A DNA stretch of 64,000 bases from Pseudomonas arcuscaelestis (GTDB lineage Bacteria; Pseudomonadota; Gammaproteobacteria; Pseudomonadales; Pseudomonadaceae). Below the pieces are notes generated by a model. The model was not told the DNA's origin and did not search any database. It saw only the letters and a list, made by a program, of their open reading frames with translations. Below, piece by piece: positions 45,316 to 53,738 of the stretch. The DNA lies in the NCBI RefSeq assembly GCF_016881005.1, contig NZ_JACOPV010000005.1, positions 248,001 through 312,000 on the forward strand, written 5' to 3'. The position numbers and the translations under genes are program-made. Within the stretch, counting starts at the first letter, position 1. The number at the start of each line of letters is the position of its first letter.

Positions 45316-45834
45316 ATGGCAACACCTGCCTACATGTCCGTAACGGGTACCAAACAAGGCCTGATCACCGCCGGTGCCTTCACCGCAGATTCTGTTGGTA
45401 ACACCTACCAGGAAGGTCACGAAGACCAGGTCATGGTCCAGGGTTTCCAGCACGAAGTGATCATTCCGCGTGATCCGCAGTCCGGCCAGCCAACCGGTCA
45501 GCGTGTACACAAGCCGGTGGTCATCACCAAGGTATTCGACAAGGCTTCGCCTTTGCTGCTGGCAGCACTGACTTCCGGCGAGCGACTGACCAAAATCGAA
45601 ATCCAGTGGTTCCGTACCTCGGCAGCCGGCACCCAGGAGCACTATTACACCACCCTCCTGGAAGACGCGATCATCGTCGATATCAAAGACTACATGCACA
45701 ACTGCCAAGATCCTTCCAACGCACACTTCACTCATCTGGAAGACGTGCATTTCACCTACCGCAAAATCACTTGGACCCACGAAGTGTCTGGCACTTCTGG
45801 CTCGGATGACTGGCGTGCACCGGTCGCAGGCTAA
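45316..45834 (+). CDS. hcp: Hcp-family type VI secretion tube protein, solo
   Basis: Hcp protein of 172 residues, which stacks as hexameric rings to form the T6SS tube and also carries or chaperones effectors. It starts ATPAYMSVTGTKQGLITAG and contains VQGFQHEVIIPRDPQSGQPTGQRVHKPVVITKVFDKASP, HYYTTLLEDAIIVDIKDYMH and HFTHLEDVHFTYRKITWTHE, all family hallmarks. The tail GTSGSDDWRAPVAG is short, so no C-terminal effector fusion. GGAGAG precedes the ATG. No tss, vgrG or effector gene follows in full; the main T6SS cluster must be elsewhere. A relic-like vgrG start follows 78 bases later. Confidence 0.92.
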   Translation: MATPAYMSVTGTKQGLITAGAFTADSVGNTYQEGHEDQVMVQGFQHEVIIPRDPQSGQPTGQRVHKPVVITKVFDKASPLLLAALTSGERLTKIEIQWFRTSAAGTQEHYYTTLLEDAIIVDIKDYMHNCQDPSNAHFTHLEDVHFTYRKITWTHEVSGTSGSDDWRAPVAG

Positions 45835-46664
45835 GGCGTAGCAATATCAGCGTATGGGTCGGCGTCAGGCTGAGCCATACGTTGGTTCTTTATCACGCTT
45901 AAGGACAAGCCCATGATCGCGTTGGCCAATACCGCGCATTTCAAACTGCTCATTCGCTCTGTTCGCAATGATTAAGGGGGCACGGTTGTCGCGGCTAAGT
46001 CGAAGATGCTCGAATTACTAAAAGGTAAAGACAAAGCCGGATTTTTATAGCGCCGGTTCTTATCGTTTTATACAGTTTATTATTTTATCCTGAAATTTTT
46101 CTTACTCCATTGAATGACCCCATGGCGTTTGCGATTCTGGTACATCCACCGCGTGCTGGTGTTCTGGAAAATACCGTACCTGCTGGCCGAGTTGGCGCAT
46201 CGAGTAGGGCGCCTGAGGTTACCGGAGCAGGCGCAACCTTTGTCGAGGCCTGCAAGGCGGCGGGCCTTCATTAGCCAAGGAGCTACGCAGAGGGCCGCCT
46301 GACACGCTGGTAGTCTGGTTTTTTGAATAACCACAGCGCAGATATTCCAATTATTTATATCTGGGTCGATTAAATTGATTTCCAGAATTAAACGTTAGAA
46401 TTTACAATTCGCAGAGAATTCCATTGTGTATGGTTTTTGTGTTTTATATAAGCACTTCGCATATATATTTCTCGCGTTCAAAGCGATGATCTGGGTCAAT
46501 TTCTACATTCGCACCCCCTCTATATTGAAATGAAAGGAAGTGCTGATGCCCACGCCGCCTTGATGTTTTTGGTGTGGGGGTTAATAAAATAATAGGGAGC
46601 CGCCCAGTATATCGAGCACCGTTTTATGTCGCGGATATCGCTCGATAGTCATTAGGTTTTACCC
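45835..46664. other. 830-base low-coding region after hcp
   Basis: AT-rich for this genome in 46020-46115 and 46310-46500, with a GC-rich core at 46120-46310. It contains a 7-bp stem CGTATGG / CCATACG (45851-45881) as a possible weak hcp terminator, the vgrG-like fragment at 45913, and overlapping short frames in the GC-rich core (a 62-codon plus frame at 46114-46302 and an 84-codon minus frame at 46080-46334) with no ribosome sites or recognised motifs. Near 46544 a five-codon frame follows GGAAG. The mosaic composition suggests gene remnants of transferred DNA. Confidence 0.6.
45913..45975 (+). pseudogene. Possible vgrG N-terminal remnant
   Basis: A 20-codon frame beginning MIALANTAHFKLLIRSVRND after AAGGA at good spacing, then TAA. 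Its pattern N-x-x-H-F-x-L-x-I-x-x-x-x-N-D resembles the beginning of VgrG spike proteins, which are often encoded just after hcp. No continuation was recognised in other frames downstream. Too short to prove; it may be a chance frame. Confidence 0.35.
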
Positions 46665-47633
46665 ATGAAGTCAACCGTTGTTTCTGTCGCCCGAAAACTC
46701 AAACTTTATCAATTGGTGGTCTTCGACCAGGTGCTGCGCAGTGGTTCGCTGGTCGGTGCTGCCCAGGCATTGAATCTTACCCAGCCGGCTGTTACCAAGA
46801 TCATTCATGAACTGGAAGCTTTCCTCGGCGCGGCCTTGCTGGTTAGAGGCAACCGGGGTGTGCGCGCCACAGAGCTGGGAGGAGTAGTGGTGCGTCGGGC
46901 CCATGCGATGCTCACTGAGCTACGCAGCCTGACCGATGAGGTCAACGCGTACCACAGCGGAACCACGGGGCAGGTCATGGTCGGTTCATTGACTTCTTCC
47001 TCCGCGTTGCTGGTGCCTCATACGCTGCGGCTGCTCAAGGAGAGTGCGCCCGGTGTACTGGTGACGGTGCGTGTCGGGCATATGGATCAATTGTTCTCCA
47101 GTTTGCTGGCCGGTGAATTGGATATTGTCGTGGGGCGAATTCCCGATGATTGGCACCGGCATGAGTACGAGACGCGGCTGAAGGTGGATGTGTTGGGCGA
47201 AGAAGGGCTGTGTGTGGTGGCGGGCGCCGAGCATCCATTGCATCGAAGCGGTCAACCGCTGAGCCTGGCTGACTTGCATCCTTTTCCTTGGATTCTGCCC
47301 CCGCGAAGTGGCCTGCTGCGGCGCACGGTCGATCGCTTGTTCGAAGAGCTCGACCTTGGCCCGCCGGTCAACGTCATCGAGTCGGTTGCTGCCCTGACTA
47401 ACTACGAATTGATCCAGGATCAGCAGACGATCAGCTTCTTTTCCCTGCAAACCGCTCAGCAGTTGGCCCATGGCGGCAAGCTCAAGGCGTTTGATCTGGG
47501 CAAGCCGATGAGCTTTGGCAGTATCGGCTGTTTTTATGCGGCCAATCGCAATCTAGATCCCGCCGCCAGGCTGTTCAAAGAGTGCCTGACCTTGACCAAT
47601 CAAATGGCTGCGAATGAAGCGCAGGCTGTCTAG
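46665..47633 (+). CDS. LysR-family transcriptional regulator
   Basis: A 322-residue LysR regulator. Helix-turn-helix near residues 18-60 (SLVGAAQALNLTQPAVTKIIHELEAFLG), followed by the two-lobed effector domain (GQVMVGSLTSSSALLVPHTL..., VLGEEGLCVVAGAEHPLH). The first 10 residues before KLKLYQLVVFDQV are extra. It resembles the GbpR/PcaQ branch. No ribosome site is clear before ATG 46665 and the upstream region is AT-rich. Its target is unknown: the gene is followed by the same-direction aer-like gene. Confidence 0.85.
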   Translation: MKSTVVSVARKLKLYQLVVFDQVLRSGSLVGAAQALNLTQPAVTKIIHELEAFLGAALLVRGNRGVRATELGGVVVRRAHAMLTELRSLTDEVNAYHSGTTGQVMVGSLTSSSALLVPHTLRLLKESAPGVLVTVRVGHMDQLFSSLLAGELDIVVGRIPDDWHRHEYETRLKVDVLGEEGLCVVAGAEHPLHRSGQPLSLADLHPFPWILPPRSGLLRRTVDRLFEELDLGPPVNVIESVAALTNYELIQDQQTISFFSLQTAQQLAHGGKLKAFDLGKPMSFGSIGCFYAANRNLDPAARLFKECLTLTNQMAANEAQAV

Positions 47634-47752
47634 CCCTCTATTCCTTATCGTTATAGCAATGCCCGCTCTATTGATGAGGAATGGCTAATGGCCATACCTA
47701 CAATGAGGGTAATTGCACCTGAATTGATCCAAGCACAAACGGATACCAGCGT

Positions 47753-49318
47753 ATGAGAACCAATCTGCCGGTCACCCAGCAGGAAGTCATTTTCCAGAAC
47801 GAACAGCGGCTGATATCCGCCACCGACCTGCACGGCAACCTTACCTATTGCAACGACGAATTCGTCGCCATCAGCGGCTTCAGTCGTGAGGAGCTGATTG
47901 GCAGTGCGCATAACATTGTGCGTCACCCGGACATGCCAGAATCAGTCTTCGCTCACATGTGGTCGTATTTGAAGGACGGTAAAAGCTGGATGGGCATCGT
48001 CAAGAATCGATGCCGCAATGGCGATCACTATTGGGTCAGTGCTTACGTCACCCCGATCCTCGATGGCGCGATAGTGGTGGGTTACGAATCGGTGCGAGTC
48101 AAGCCGCAGCGAGCCGATATCGAACGTGCCTCTGCGCTGTATGAACGCATGCGTACAGGTAAACGCAGTTGGAATTTCAAGCGCTTTGCTGCAACTGCAC
48201 TGGAGCAGGGGCTGGCGCCGGTTGCGTTGGGGGTGCCTGCCATTGCCGCCGTGGTCTATCTGGACAACTGGGCGGCTATTGCGGTGCTGGCCTGTGGCTT
48301 TATCGGTATGCAGATAGCGGCTCATTGGCGCATGCAGCATAAGTTCGCAAAAGCCCGGCGTTTGACCGCCGAGAGTTTTGACAGCGAGTTGATCGCCCGC
48401 ACCTACACCGACCAGCAGGGCCCTTTGGCGCAACTGATGATGGCGCTGATCAGCGAGCAGGCCAAAGGTCGCACGGCGCTGAGCCGCTCGGGAGACTACG
48501 CCAACCAGACCGAAACCATGGCCGCCGAGAGTGGCCAGTTGGCCCAGGCGTCAGAGGTGTCGCTGCAACGTCAGCGTGACGAAACGGACATGGCCGCCAC
48601 CGCCATGACTCAAATGGCTGCCTCGATTGCGGAGGTGTCGACCCATATTCACGACACGGCCCGCGAAGCCGAGGACGTCAACCAGCTGACTCAGGTTGGT
48701 TCACAGGAGGCAGGCAAGACGCGCCTGGTCATCGAGACCTTGCAGCAGACGGTTAATCAGATCAGCCAGTCGGTAGAGCACTTCGCGGGGGAAACCCAGT
48801 CGATCCAGATCGCCTCGAACATGATTCGACAGATCGCCGACCAGACCAACCTTTTGGCTCTCAACGCTGCGATCGAGGCAGCCAGGGCCGGCGAACAGGG
48901 GCGTGGTTTCGCCGTTGTCGCCGACGAGGTGCGGGCCCTGGCATTCAAGACCCAGGAGTCAACCGAGACGATCCAGAGCATTATTCAGTCATTGCACAGC
49001 GCGGCCAATCAGGCGGTAGACATTGCCCGTCAAGGCAGTGACGAGGCCCACGCCGGGGTCGATCAAGTGATTGCCACGCAAAACGCCCTGGACGGTATCG
49101 GCACTGCGGTGGAGCGTATCCATCAGATGACAGAACAGATGGCAGCCGCTTCCGAGCAACAGGCACATGTTGCCGAAGACATCAGTCGACAAATCACCAC
49201 CATTGCTCAGGTGTCGGAGCAGAACGTTGGCATTGCTGCCAGCTCCGCTACCCTCGGTCGAGCGTTGCAGCAGACTGCGCATGAAATGTATGCCCTGGTG
49301 GACAGGTTCAATCGATAG
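47753..49318 (+). CDS. Aer-type PAS chemoreceptor
   Basis: A 521-residue transducer. N-terminal PAS domain (residues 10-120; [63 protein letters not shown]), as in FAD-binding Aer. One or two membrane segments at about 155-195, then the cytoplasmic signalling domain with [31 protein letters not shown] at the tip. No periplasmic domain, fitting an internal redox/oxygen sensor that steers toward energy-rich sites. No CheR-binding pentapeptide at the C-terminus. Related PAS domain heads the GGDEF-EAL protein at the window end. Confidence 0.9.
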   Translation: MRTNLPVTQQEVIFQNEQRLISATDLHGNLTYCNDEFVAISGFSREELIGSAHNIVRHPDMPESVFAHMWSYLKDGKSWMGIVKNRCRNGDHYWVSAYVTPILDGAIVVGYESVRVKPQRADIERASALYERMRTGKRSWNFKRFAATALEQGLAPVALGVPAIAAVVYLDNWAAIAVLACGFIGMQIAAHWRMQHKFAKARRLTAESFDSELIARTYTDQQGPLAQLMMALISEQAKGRTALSRSGDYANQTETMAAESGQLAQASEVSLQRQRDETDMAATAMTQMAASIAEVSTHIHDTAREAEDVNQLTQVGSQEAGKTRLVIETLQQTVNQISQSVEHFAGETQSIQIASNMIRQIADQTNLLALNAAIEAARAGEQGRGFAVVADEVRALAFKTQESTETIQSIIQSLHSAANQAVDIARQGSDEAHAGVDQVIATQNALDGIGTAVERIHQMTEQMAAASEQQAHVAEDISRQITTIAQVSEQNVGIAASSATLGRALQQTAHEMYALVDRFNR

Positions 49319-49457
49319 TCGCCATTAGCACATCCGTCGATACGAAATTGCCCTGAGGGTGGTGTCACTGCGTCCAGACGGCGAGTCAGCTTTGATCTAG
49401 GATGACCCCTTCGTGTGCTTTGGCGCGTTGCGCTGGCAGGAAGGGGAACCGAGGCTG

Positions 49458-50438
49458 ATGTGGGGATATGTCGCGCTCTATGTGCTCTTTGCAGCGAGCG
49501 TCTATTGGTTGGATCGTAGTATTCATCGGTCGTTGTTCATCCGTACCCAGAACCGGCACTTTCGCTGGAAGCTGAACTTCAGTGTGAAAGGCTGGGGCGT
49601 TGATGAGTACCTGGCCGCGTTGGTCATGACCTGTGCGATGGTCTTGCAGGTCATGATGATGTTTCAGTGGCTGGGCAGCACGGTCGACAAGACCCTGGCG
49701 AAATGGCTGTTTGCGCTGCTCAGCCTGGGGTCGATCGTGCTGGCTGTGCGCTTGCTGCAGCTGGTCGAGCGCTATGCGCAGCACAAGGGCTGGTTGACGC
49801 TGCTGGCTGCATTGCTCACGGTGGCGGCGGGGCTTGCAGCCAGCGCAGAGGCGGACGCCTTCATCCTCGGGCAGACGCGCATCGAGCCAGGGCAGTTTCC
49901 CGGTGCACAGAAAACCCTGACATTTATTTATCTGGTTTACATCTGGTACCTGGCGACGAGCTTGCTGATCGCTGTGGTGATGTTTATTGGCGCCTTGGTG
50001 TTCGGTATGACGGCGCCGGTGTTCAGGCAGCAGGTGAGGCGTAATCGCACCACTGCTATTTGCTGGAACCTCTTCGTTCCCAGCTCAGGTGGGCACCGGC
50101 GTCAGTGGCTGCATGCAGCGTGTATGATCGGAGTGATCTATACCGCCGTGATCCTTCTGGTGTTTTCCGAAGTGGTGAACAGCAAGCTGCGGTCGGTTTT
50201 GCATGAGTCATTGGTGTATGCATCCTTTCACCTTGGGCCTGAAGACTGCGCGATGACCGGGTTGCCTGTTGGCACACGGCTGGCGCTGTTGGCCAAAGGA
50301 GAGGTAGCGGTTGCTCGTCCCGTAGAAGGCGGTTATCGCTACAAGAAGCAGGCCTGCTCACTGCAGTCGGTCGAGGAAGTGGAGGCGACGCGAGAGCTGC
50401 GAATCAGAGAAGCCCGGGCCAGCGATGCCTACTTTTGA
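49458..50438 (+). CDS. Multi-pass membrane protein, unrecognised
   Basis: A 326-residue integral membrane protein not recognised. Hydrophobic segments lie at about residues 3-20, 55-75, 83-101, 114-130, 155-190 (likely a pair), and 222-240. A C-terminal domain of about 75 residues after the last segment includes two cysteines (GPEDCAM and KKQACSLQ). Arg/His-rich loops such as DRSIHRSLFIRTQNRHFRWK flank helix 1. ATG 49458 follows GAGG; an open frame upstream to 49413 lacks hydrophobic sequence. Neighbours do not point to a role. Confidence 0.7.
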   Translation: MWGYVALYVLFAASVYWLDRSIHRSLFIRTQNRHFRWKLNFSVKGWGVDEYLAALVMTCAMVLQVMMMFQWLGSTVDKTLAKWLFALLSLGSIVLAVRLLQLVERYAQHKGWLTLLAALLTVAAGLAASAEADAFILGQTRIEPGQFPGAQKTLTFIYLVYIWYLATSLLIAVVMFIGALVFGMTAPVFRQQVRRNRTTAICWNLFVPSSGGHRRQWLHAACMIGVIYTAVILLVFSEVVNSKLRSVLHESLVYASFHLGPEDCAMTGLPVGTRLALLAKGEVAVARPVEGGYRYKKQACSLQSVEEVEATRELRIREARASDAYF

Positions 50439-50460
50439 CAGGCATCGCGGCTCTGTCGGT

Positions 50461-51249
50461 TTAAAACGCCAGTTTGTATCCGATCATCAGCAGCATGCCG
50501 GCCAGGCAAGGGCGCAGGACGCTGTCGGAAATGCGGCCGGTCAGGTGGCTACCCAGGTAGATGCCCGGCAGTGAGCCTAGCAGCAGGTAGCCCAGCAGCG
50601 ACCAGTCCATATTGCCCATGCTGGCATGGCCCAGGCCTGCAACCAGGGTCAGGGGTACGGCATGGGCGATTTCGGTGCCGACCAGGCGGCGGGTGACCAG
50701 GTAGGGATAGAGGAGGAACAACGCCACGGTACCCAGCGCGCCAGCACCGATGGAGGTCAGCGAGACCATCACACCGAGAATCACGCCGGTGATCACCGTG
50801 AGCAAGTTGAGGCTGGTACCGCTGAGGTGATAGCGGTCGCCGGCATGTTTACTGGCAAAGGCTTGCAGTTTGCTTTTGAACAGGATGGCCAGGGCGGTCA
50901 GTACCAGGACCACGGCCAGGCCTTGTTTGATCACCGCGTTTGCGGCTTGGGTATCGGTGTTCAGGGTGCTGAGAAACCACAGGGTGGCGGCTGCAGCGGG
51001 GACGCTGCCCAAGGTCAGCCAACCGGTGATTTTCCAGTCGATGTTTTTGTGTTTGCTATGCACCCAGACGCCGCTGGCTTTGGTGATGGCGGCATAGAGC
51101 AGGTCGGTGCCCACGGCGGTGGCTGGGCTGATGCCGAACCAAAGGAGGATGGGGGTCATGAGTGAGCCGCCGCCAACGCCGGTCATGCCGACGATGAATC
51201 CTACGACGAGGCCTGCAATGGTAAAGCCGAAAGAACCTACATCCATCAT
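50461..51249 (-). CDS. TauE/SafE-family anion exporter
   Basis: A 262-residue membrane protein with about eight hydrophobic segments in two similar halves; motifs GFIVGMTGVGGGSLMTPILLWFGI and GVMVSLTSIGAGALGTVALFLLYP are the paired TauE/SafE repeat signatures. The family exports sulfite, sulfoacetate or related organosulfur anions. The substrate cannot be read from sequence. Convergent with the preceding membrane-protein gene; divergent genes beyond it are regulatory. Confidence 0.88.
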   Translation of the reverse strand: MMDVGSFGFTIAGLVVGFIVGMTGVGGGSLMTPILLWFGISPATAVGTDLLYAAITKASGVWVHSKHKNIDWKITGWLTLGSVPAAAATLWFLSTLNTDTQAANAVIKQGLAVVLVLTALAILFKSKLQAFASKHAGDRYHLSGTSLNLLTVITGVILGVMVSLTSIGAGALGTVALFLLYPYLVTRRLVGTEIAHAVPLTLVAGLGHASMGNMDWSLLGYLLLGSLPGIYLGSHLTGRISDSVLRPCLAGMLLMIGYKLAF

Positions 51250-51389
51250 TTATCTAAACGCCCAACATGCCCGTGATCGGATGTGAGCCAGCATAAAGGT
51301 TTTTTTATAGCCAAATAGACTAGTTCGTTATTAGGTTATAACCGCTGCATGCGGGCTCGACCTGCATTCGCGGCAATGGGATGACCGCG

Positions 51390-52010
51390 TTATCGGTCGG
51401 TCATGACCACCATCACTTGCGCATCGCCGCCATCTTCGCTCTCCGAAAGGTAGATGTGGCCTACGTTGCTGTTGAAGTAGGCGGTCTCTTGGGCGCCGAT
51501 GCTCACGGCTTCTCCAGTCTCGAAAACGATTCTTACGCGGCCGCTGAGTACCAGGGCAAATTCCTGCCCAGGGTGGCGGATGAATTCATCGAACTGCTGG
51601 AGTTCGCGGGCAATGATGCGAGCGTACATCGGGGTCATCAGACGTTCGGGAAATTCGCCGGCAATCAGGTGGTAATCGTAGGTCCCGGTGCTGTAGCCCG
51701 GTGCGGTAGGCAGCGAGTGAACCACCACGGTGGTGGAGGTTGGCACATCGCCCGCTTCGGATGAGCGGAACAACTGGGCGATGTCGACGTTCAAGGCCCG
51801 CGCCGCCGCCGCGAGTTTCTCGTAACTCACTGAAACCTGGGCCAGTTCCATTTTCGACAGGGTCGATACGGGCACCCCGGAGCGTTCCGATAATTGCTTG
51901 AGGGTCAATTGCTGGCTCTTGCGCACCGTGCGCAGGCGCGCACCGACTTCGGTACGGTCAATCGGCGGCTGTGCGCCGGGGCGGTTGGCAGCAGGGGAGC
52001 GGTCACTCAT
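51390..52010 (-). CDS. XRE-cupin transcriptional regulator
   Basis: A 206-residue regulator: helix-turn-helix of the XRE type (residues about 25-80, TLKQLSERSGVPVSTLSKMELAQVSVSYEKLAAAARAL) followed by a C-terminal cupin effector domain (HPGQEFALVLSGRVRIVFE...). This architecture often controls amine and amino-acid catabolism, for example PuuR. The start is ATG at 52010 (MSDRSPA), not the upstream TTG. It is divergent from the FAD-oxidase operon and likely regulates it through repeats in the 126-base gap. Confidence 0.9.
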   Translation of the reverse strand: MSDRSPAANRPGAQPPIDRTEVGARLRTVRKSQQLTLKQLSERSGVPVSTLSKMELAQVSVSYEKLAAAARALNVDIAQLFRSSEAGDVPTSTTVVVHSLPTAPGYSTGTYDYHLIAGEFPERLMTPMYARIIARELQQFDEFIRHPGQEFALVLSGRVRIVFETGEAVSIGAQETAYFNSNVGHIYLSESEDGGDAQVMVVMTDR

Positions 52011-52070
52011 CAAGTATCTCGGTCAGGCATCGCGGTTGGGCATCTTACCGTGGCCGCTTGCGTATTTCTA

Positions 52071-52096
52071 AATTCTCATATATTAGAATTCTCATA
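52071..52096. promoter_or_regulatory. Direct repeats, putative XRE-cupin operator
   Basis: AATTCTCATA occurs at 52071-52080 and 52087-52096, 16 bases apart, so on nearly the same face with 1.5 turns. AGAATTCT (52085-52092) is palindromic. The AT-rich stretch overlaps the probable promoters of the divergent regulator and oxidase genes. Assignment to the adjacent regulator is an inference. Confidence 0.5.
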
Positions 52097-52136
52097 AGTG
52101 ATAATTTCGAATTCTTTACCAGGCAATGGCAAGGTT

Positions 52137-53267
52137 ATGACGCAACTATTCGACAGCGTAATCATTGGCGCCGGTATAGCGGGTGCTTCCCTGGGTTACC
52201 GGCTGGCTGGCCAGCAGCGAGTGCTATTGCTGGAGCGTGAAGCGCAGCCGGGTTACCACTCCACCGGGCGTTCGGCGGCGATGTTCATGGAAGCCTATGG
52301 CACCCCGCAAATCCAGGCCCTGACCCGCGCCAGCCGGGCTTTTTATGAGTCGCCCCCGGAAGGCTTCTGTGAACATCATTTGCTTGAGCCGCGTGGGTGT
52401 CTGTATGTCGCCAGTCTCGAACAGCAGGCGCTGCTAGCGAGCAGCTACGCGCAGAACCTGGCCAACGGCACCGAGGTGCGCTTGCTTGATCCCGAGGCCG
52501 CCTCGGCAATGGTGCCAAGCCTGCGCAGCGACGCGCTGGCGGGTGCGATTCATGAGCCGGGGGCGATGGACCTTGACGTGCATGCCCTGCATCAGGGTTT
52601 TTTGCGTGGCTTTCGTCAGGCCGGTGGTGAGTTGCGCTGCAACGCCGAACTGGTAGCAGGCTGCTTTGCCGACGGTCTGTGGCACGTGCACCTGGCTGAC
52701 GGCAGCGTTATCCAGGCTCGGCAGTTGGTCAACGCCGCGGGCGCCTGGGCCGATCAGGTTGCCACGCTGTGCGACGTGCCAACCGTTGGCCTGCAACCGT
52801 GCCGGCGCAGCGCCTTTACCTTTGAAGGACCGCAGGCGCATGAGTTTGCGCAATGGCCGGCTGTTATCGGGGTGGACGAGAGCTTCTATTTCAAACCCGA
52901 CGCCGGGCAATTGCTCGGTTCTCCTGCCAATGCCGATCCGGTCCAACCCCAGGACGTAGTGCCTGAAGAACTGGATGTGGCAATCGGCATCTACAACATC
53001 GAAGCCTTGACCACCCTGACTATCCGGCGCCCCAGCCACACCTGGGCCGGGCTGCGTTCATTCGTGGCCGATGGCGATCTGGTGATCGGCGCCGACCCGC
53101 ACAATCCTGCGTTTTTCTGGCTGGCCGCCCAGGGCGGCTATGGCATTCAGTCGGCGGCGGGAGTTTCGCAGTTGGCCTGTGCGTTGTTGCTCGGTCAGCC
53201 CCTTCCTGCTGCCTTGCACCGCGAGGGCGTCGAGCCAAAACGCTTGTCGCCAGCCCGTTTTCGTTAA
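52137..53267 (+). CDS. FAD-dependent amino-acid/amine oxidoreductase (DAO fold)
   Basis: A 376-residue flavoenzyme of the D-amino-acid-oxidase (DAO) fold. The dinucleotide motif SVIIGAGIAGASLGYRL lies at residues 7-22, then GYHSTGRSAAMF. The substrate half ends with GLRSFVADGDLVIGADP and FFWLAAQGGYGIQSAAG. It probably oxidises an amine or amino acid to an imine, which then hydrolyses to a keto acid and ammonia. ATG at 52137 follows AAGG; the upstream frame to 52098 overlaps the operator. It leads a likely operon with a Rid gene 18 bases on and a transporter gene. Confidence 0.88.
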   Translation: MTQLFDSVIIGAGIAGASLGYRLAGQQRVLLLEREAQPGYHSTGRSAAMFMEAYGTPQIQALTRASRAFYESPPEGFCEHHLLEPRGCLYVASLEQQALLASSYAQNLANGTEVRLLDPEAASAMVPSLRSDALAGAIHEPGAMDLDVHALHQGFLRGFRQAGGELRCNAELVAGCFADGLWHVHLADGSVIQARQLVNAAGAWADQVATLCDVPTVGLQPCRRSAFTFEGPQAHEFAQWPAVIGVDESFYFKPDAGQLLGSPANADPVQPQDVVPEELDVAIGIYNIEALTTLTIRRPSHTWAGLRSFVADGDLVIGADPHNPAFFWLAAQGGYGIQSAAGVSQLACALLLGQPLPAALHREGVEPKRLSPARFR

Positions 53268-53285
53268 TCATCCAAGGACACTTCA

Positions 53286-53663
53286 ATGAGCTCGACTATC
53301 CAGCGTATCCCCAGCCACTTGCCATTCCCGTTCTCTAAAGCGGTAAAGGTCGGCGGCTTTCTGTTTCTCTCCGGCCAGATTCCCATGAATGCCCAAGGCG
53401 AGGTGGTCAAGGGTGATATCCAGACCCAGACCCAGGCCACGCTGGAGCGTATTGGTGAAACCCTGGCCGAATGCGGCGTCGGTTTTGATCAGGTGATCAA
53501 GGCCACGGTATGGCTGTCGGACATGGCACATTTCGCCGGCTTCAACGAGGTCTACAAAAGCTTCTTTGCTAACGGCTATCCCGTGCGCTCGACGGTCAGC
53601 GCCGGGCTTGCCCTGGGGGTTGATGTGGAGATCGAAGTGCAGGCCTGGATCGGCCACGACTGA
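53286..53663 (+). CDS. Rid-family reactive enamine/imine deaminase
   Basis: A 125-residue Rid-family (YjgF/YER057c/UK114) protein. It has the C-terminal ATVWLSDMAHFAGFNEVYKSFF and RSTVSAGLALGVDVEIEVQAWIG regions. In the deaminase-active RidA group an Arg near residue 105 contacts the imine; here RSTVSAG supplies an Arg at about that place. Rid enzymes hydrolyse unstable imines, so its place 18 bases after an imine-forming oxidase is functionally coherent. AAGGA precedes the ATG. Confidence 0.88.
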   Translation: MSSTIQRIPSHLPFPFSKAVKVGGFLFLSGQIPMNAQGEVVKGDIQTQTQATLERIGETLAECGVGFDQVIKATVWLSDMAHFAGFNEVYKSFFANGYPVRSTVSAGLALGVDVEIEVQAWIGHD

Positions 53664-53738
53664 GATCACACCTGCCTGCGTGGTACTGGGAAAAAACAAC
53701 AAGGCCCGGCCAGGGCCATAGATGCCAGAGGGTTCGAG

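Noticed and set aside
46080..46334. 84-codon minus-strand and 62-codon plus-strand frames after hcp
   Set aside because: They overlap each other, lack ribosome sites and match no family I know; mentioned only as possible relics.
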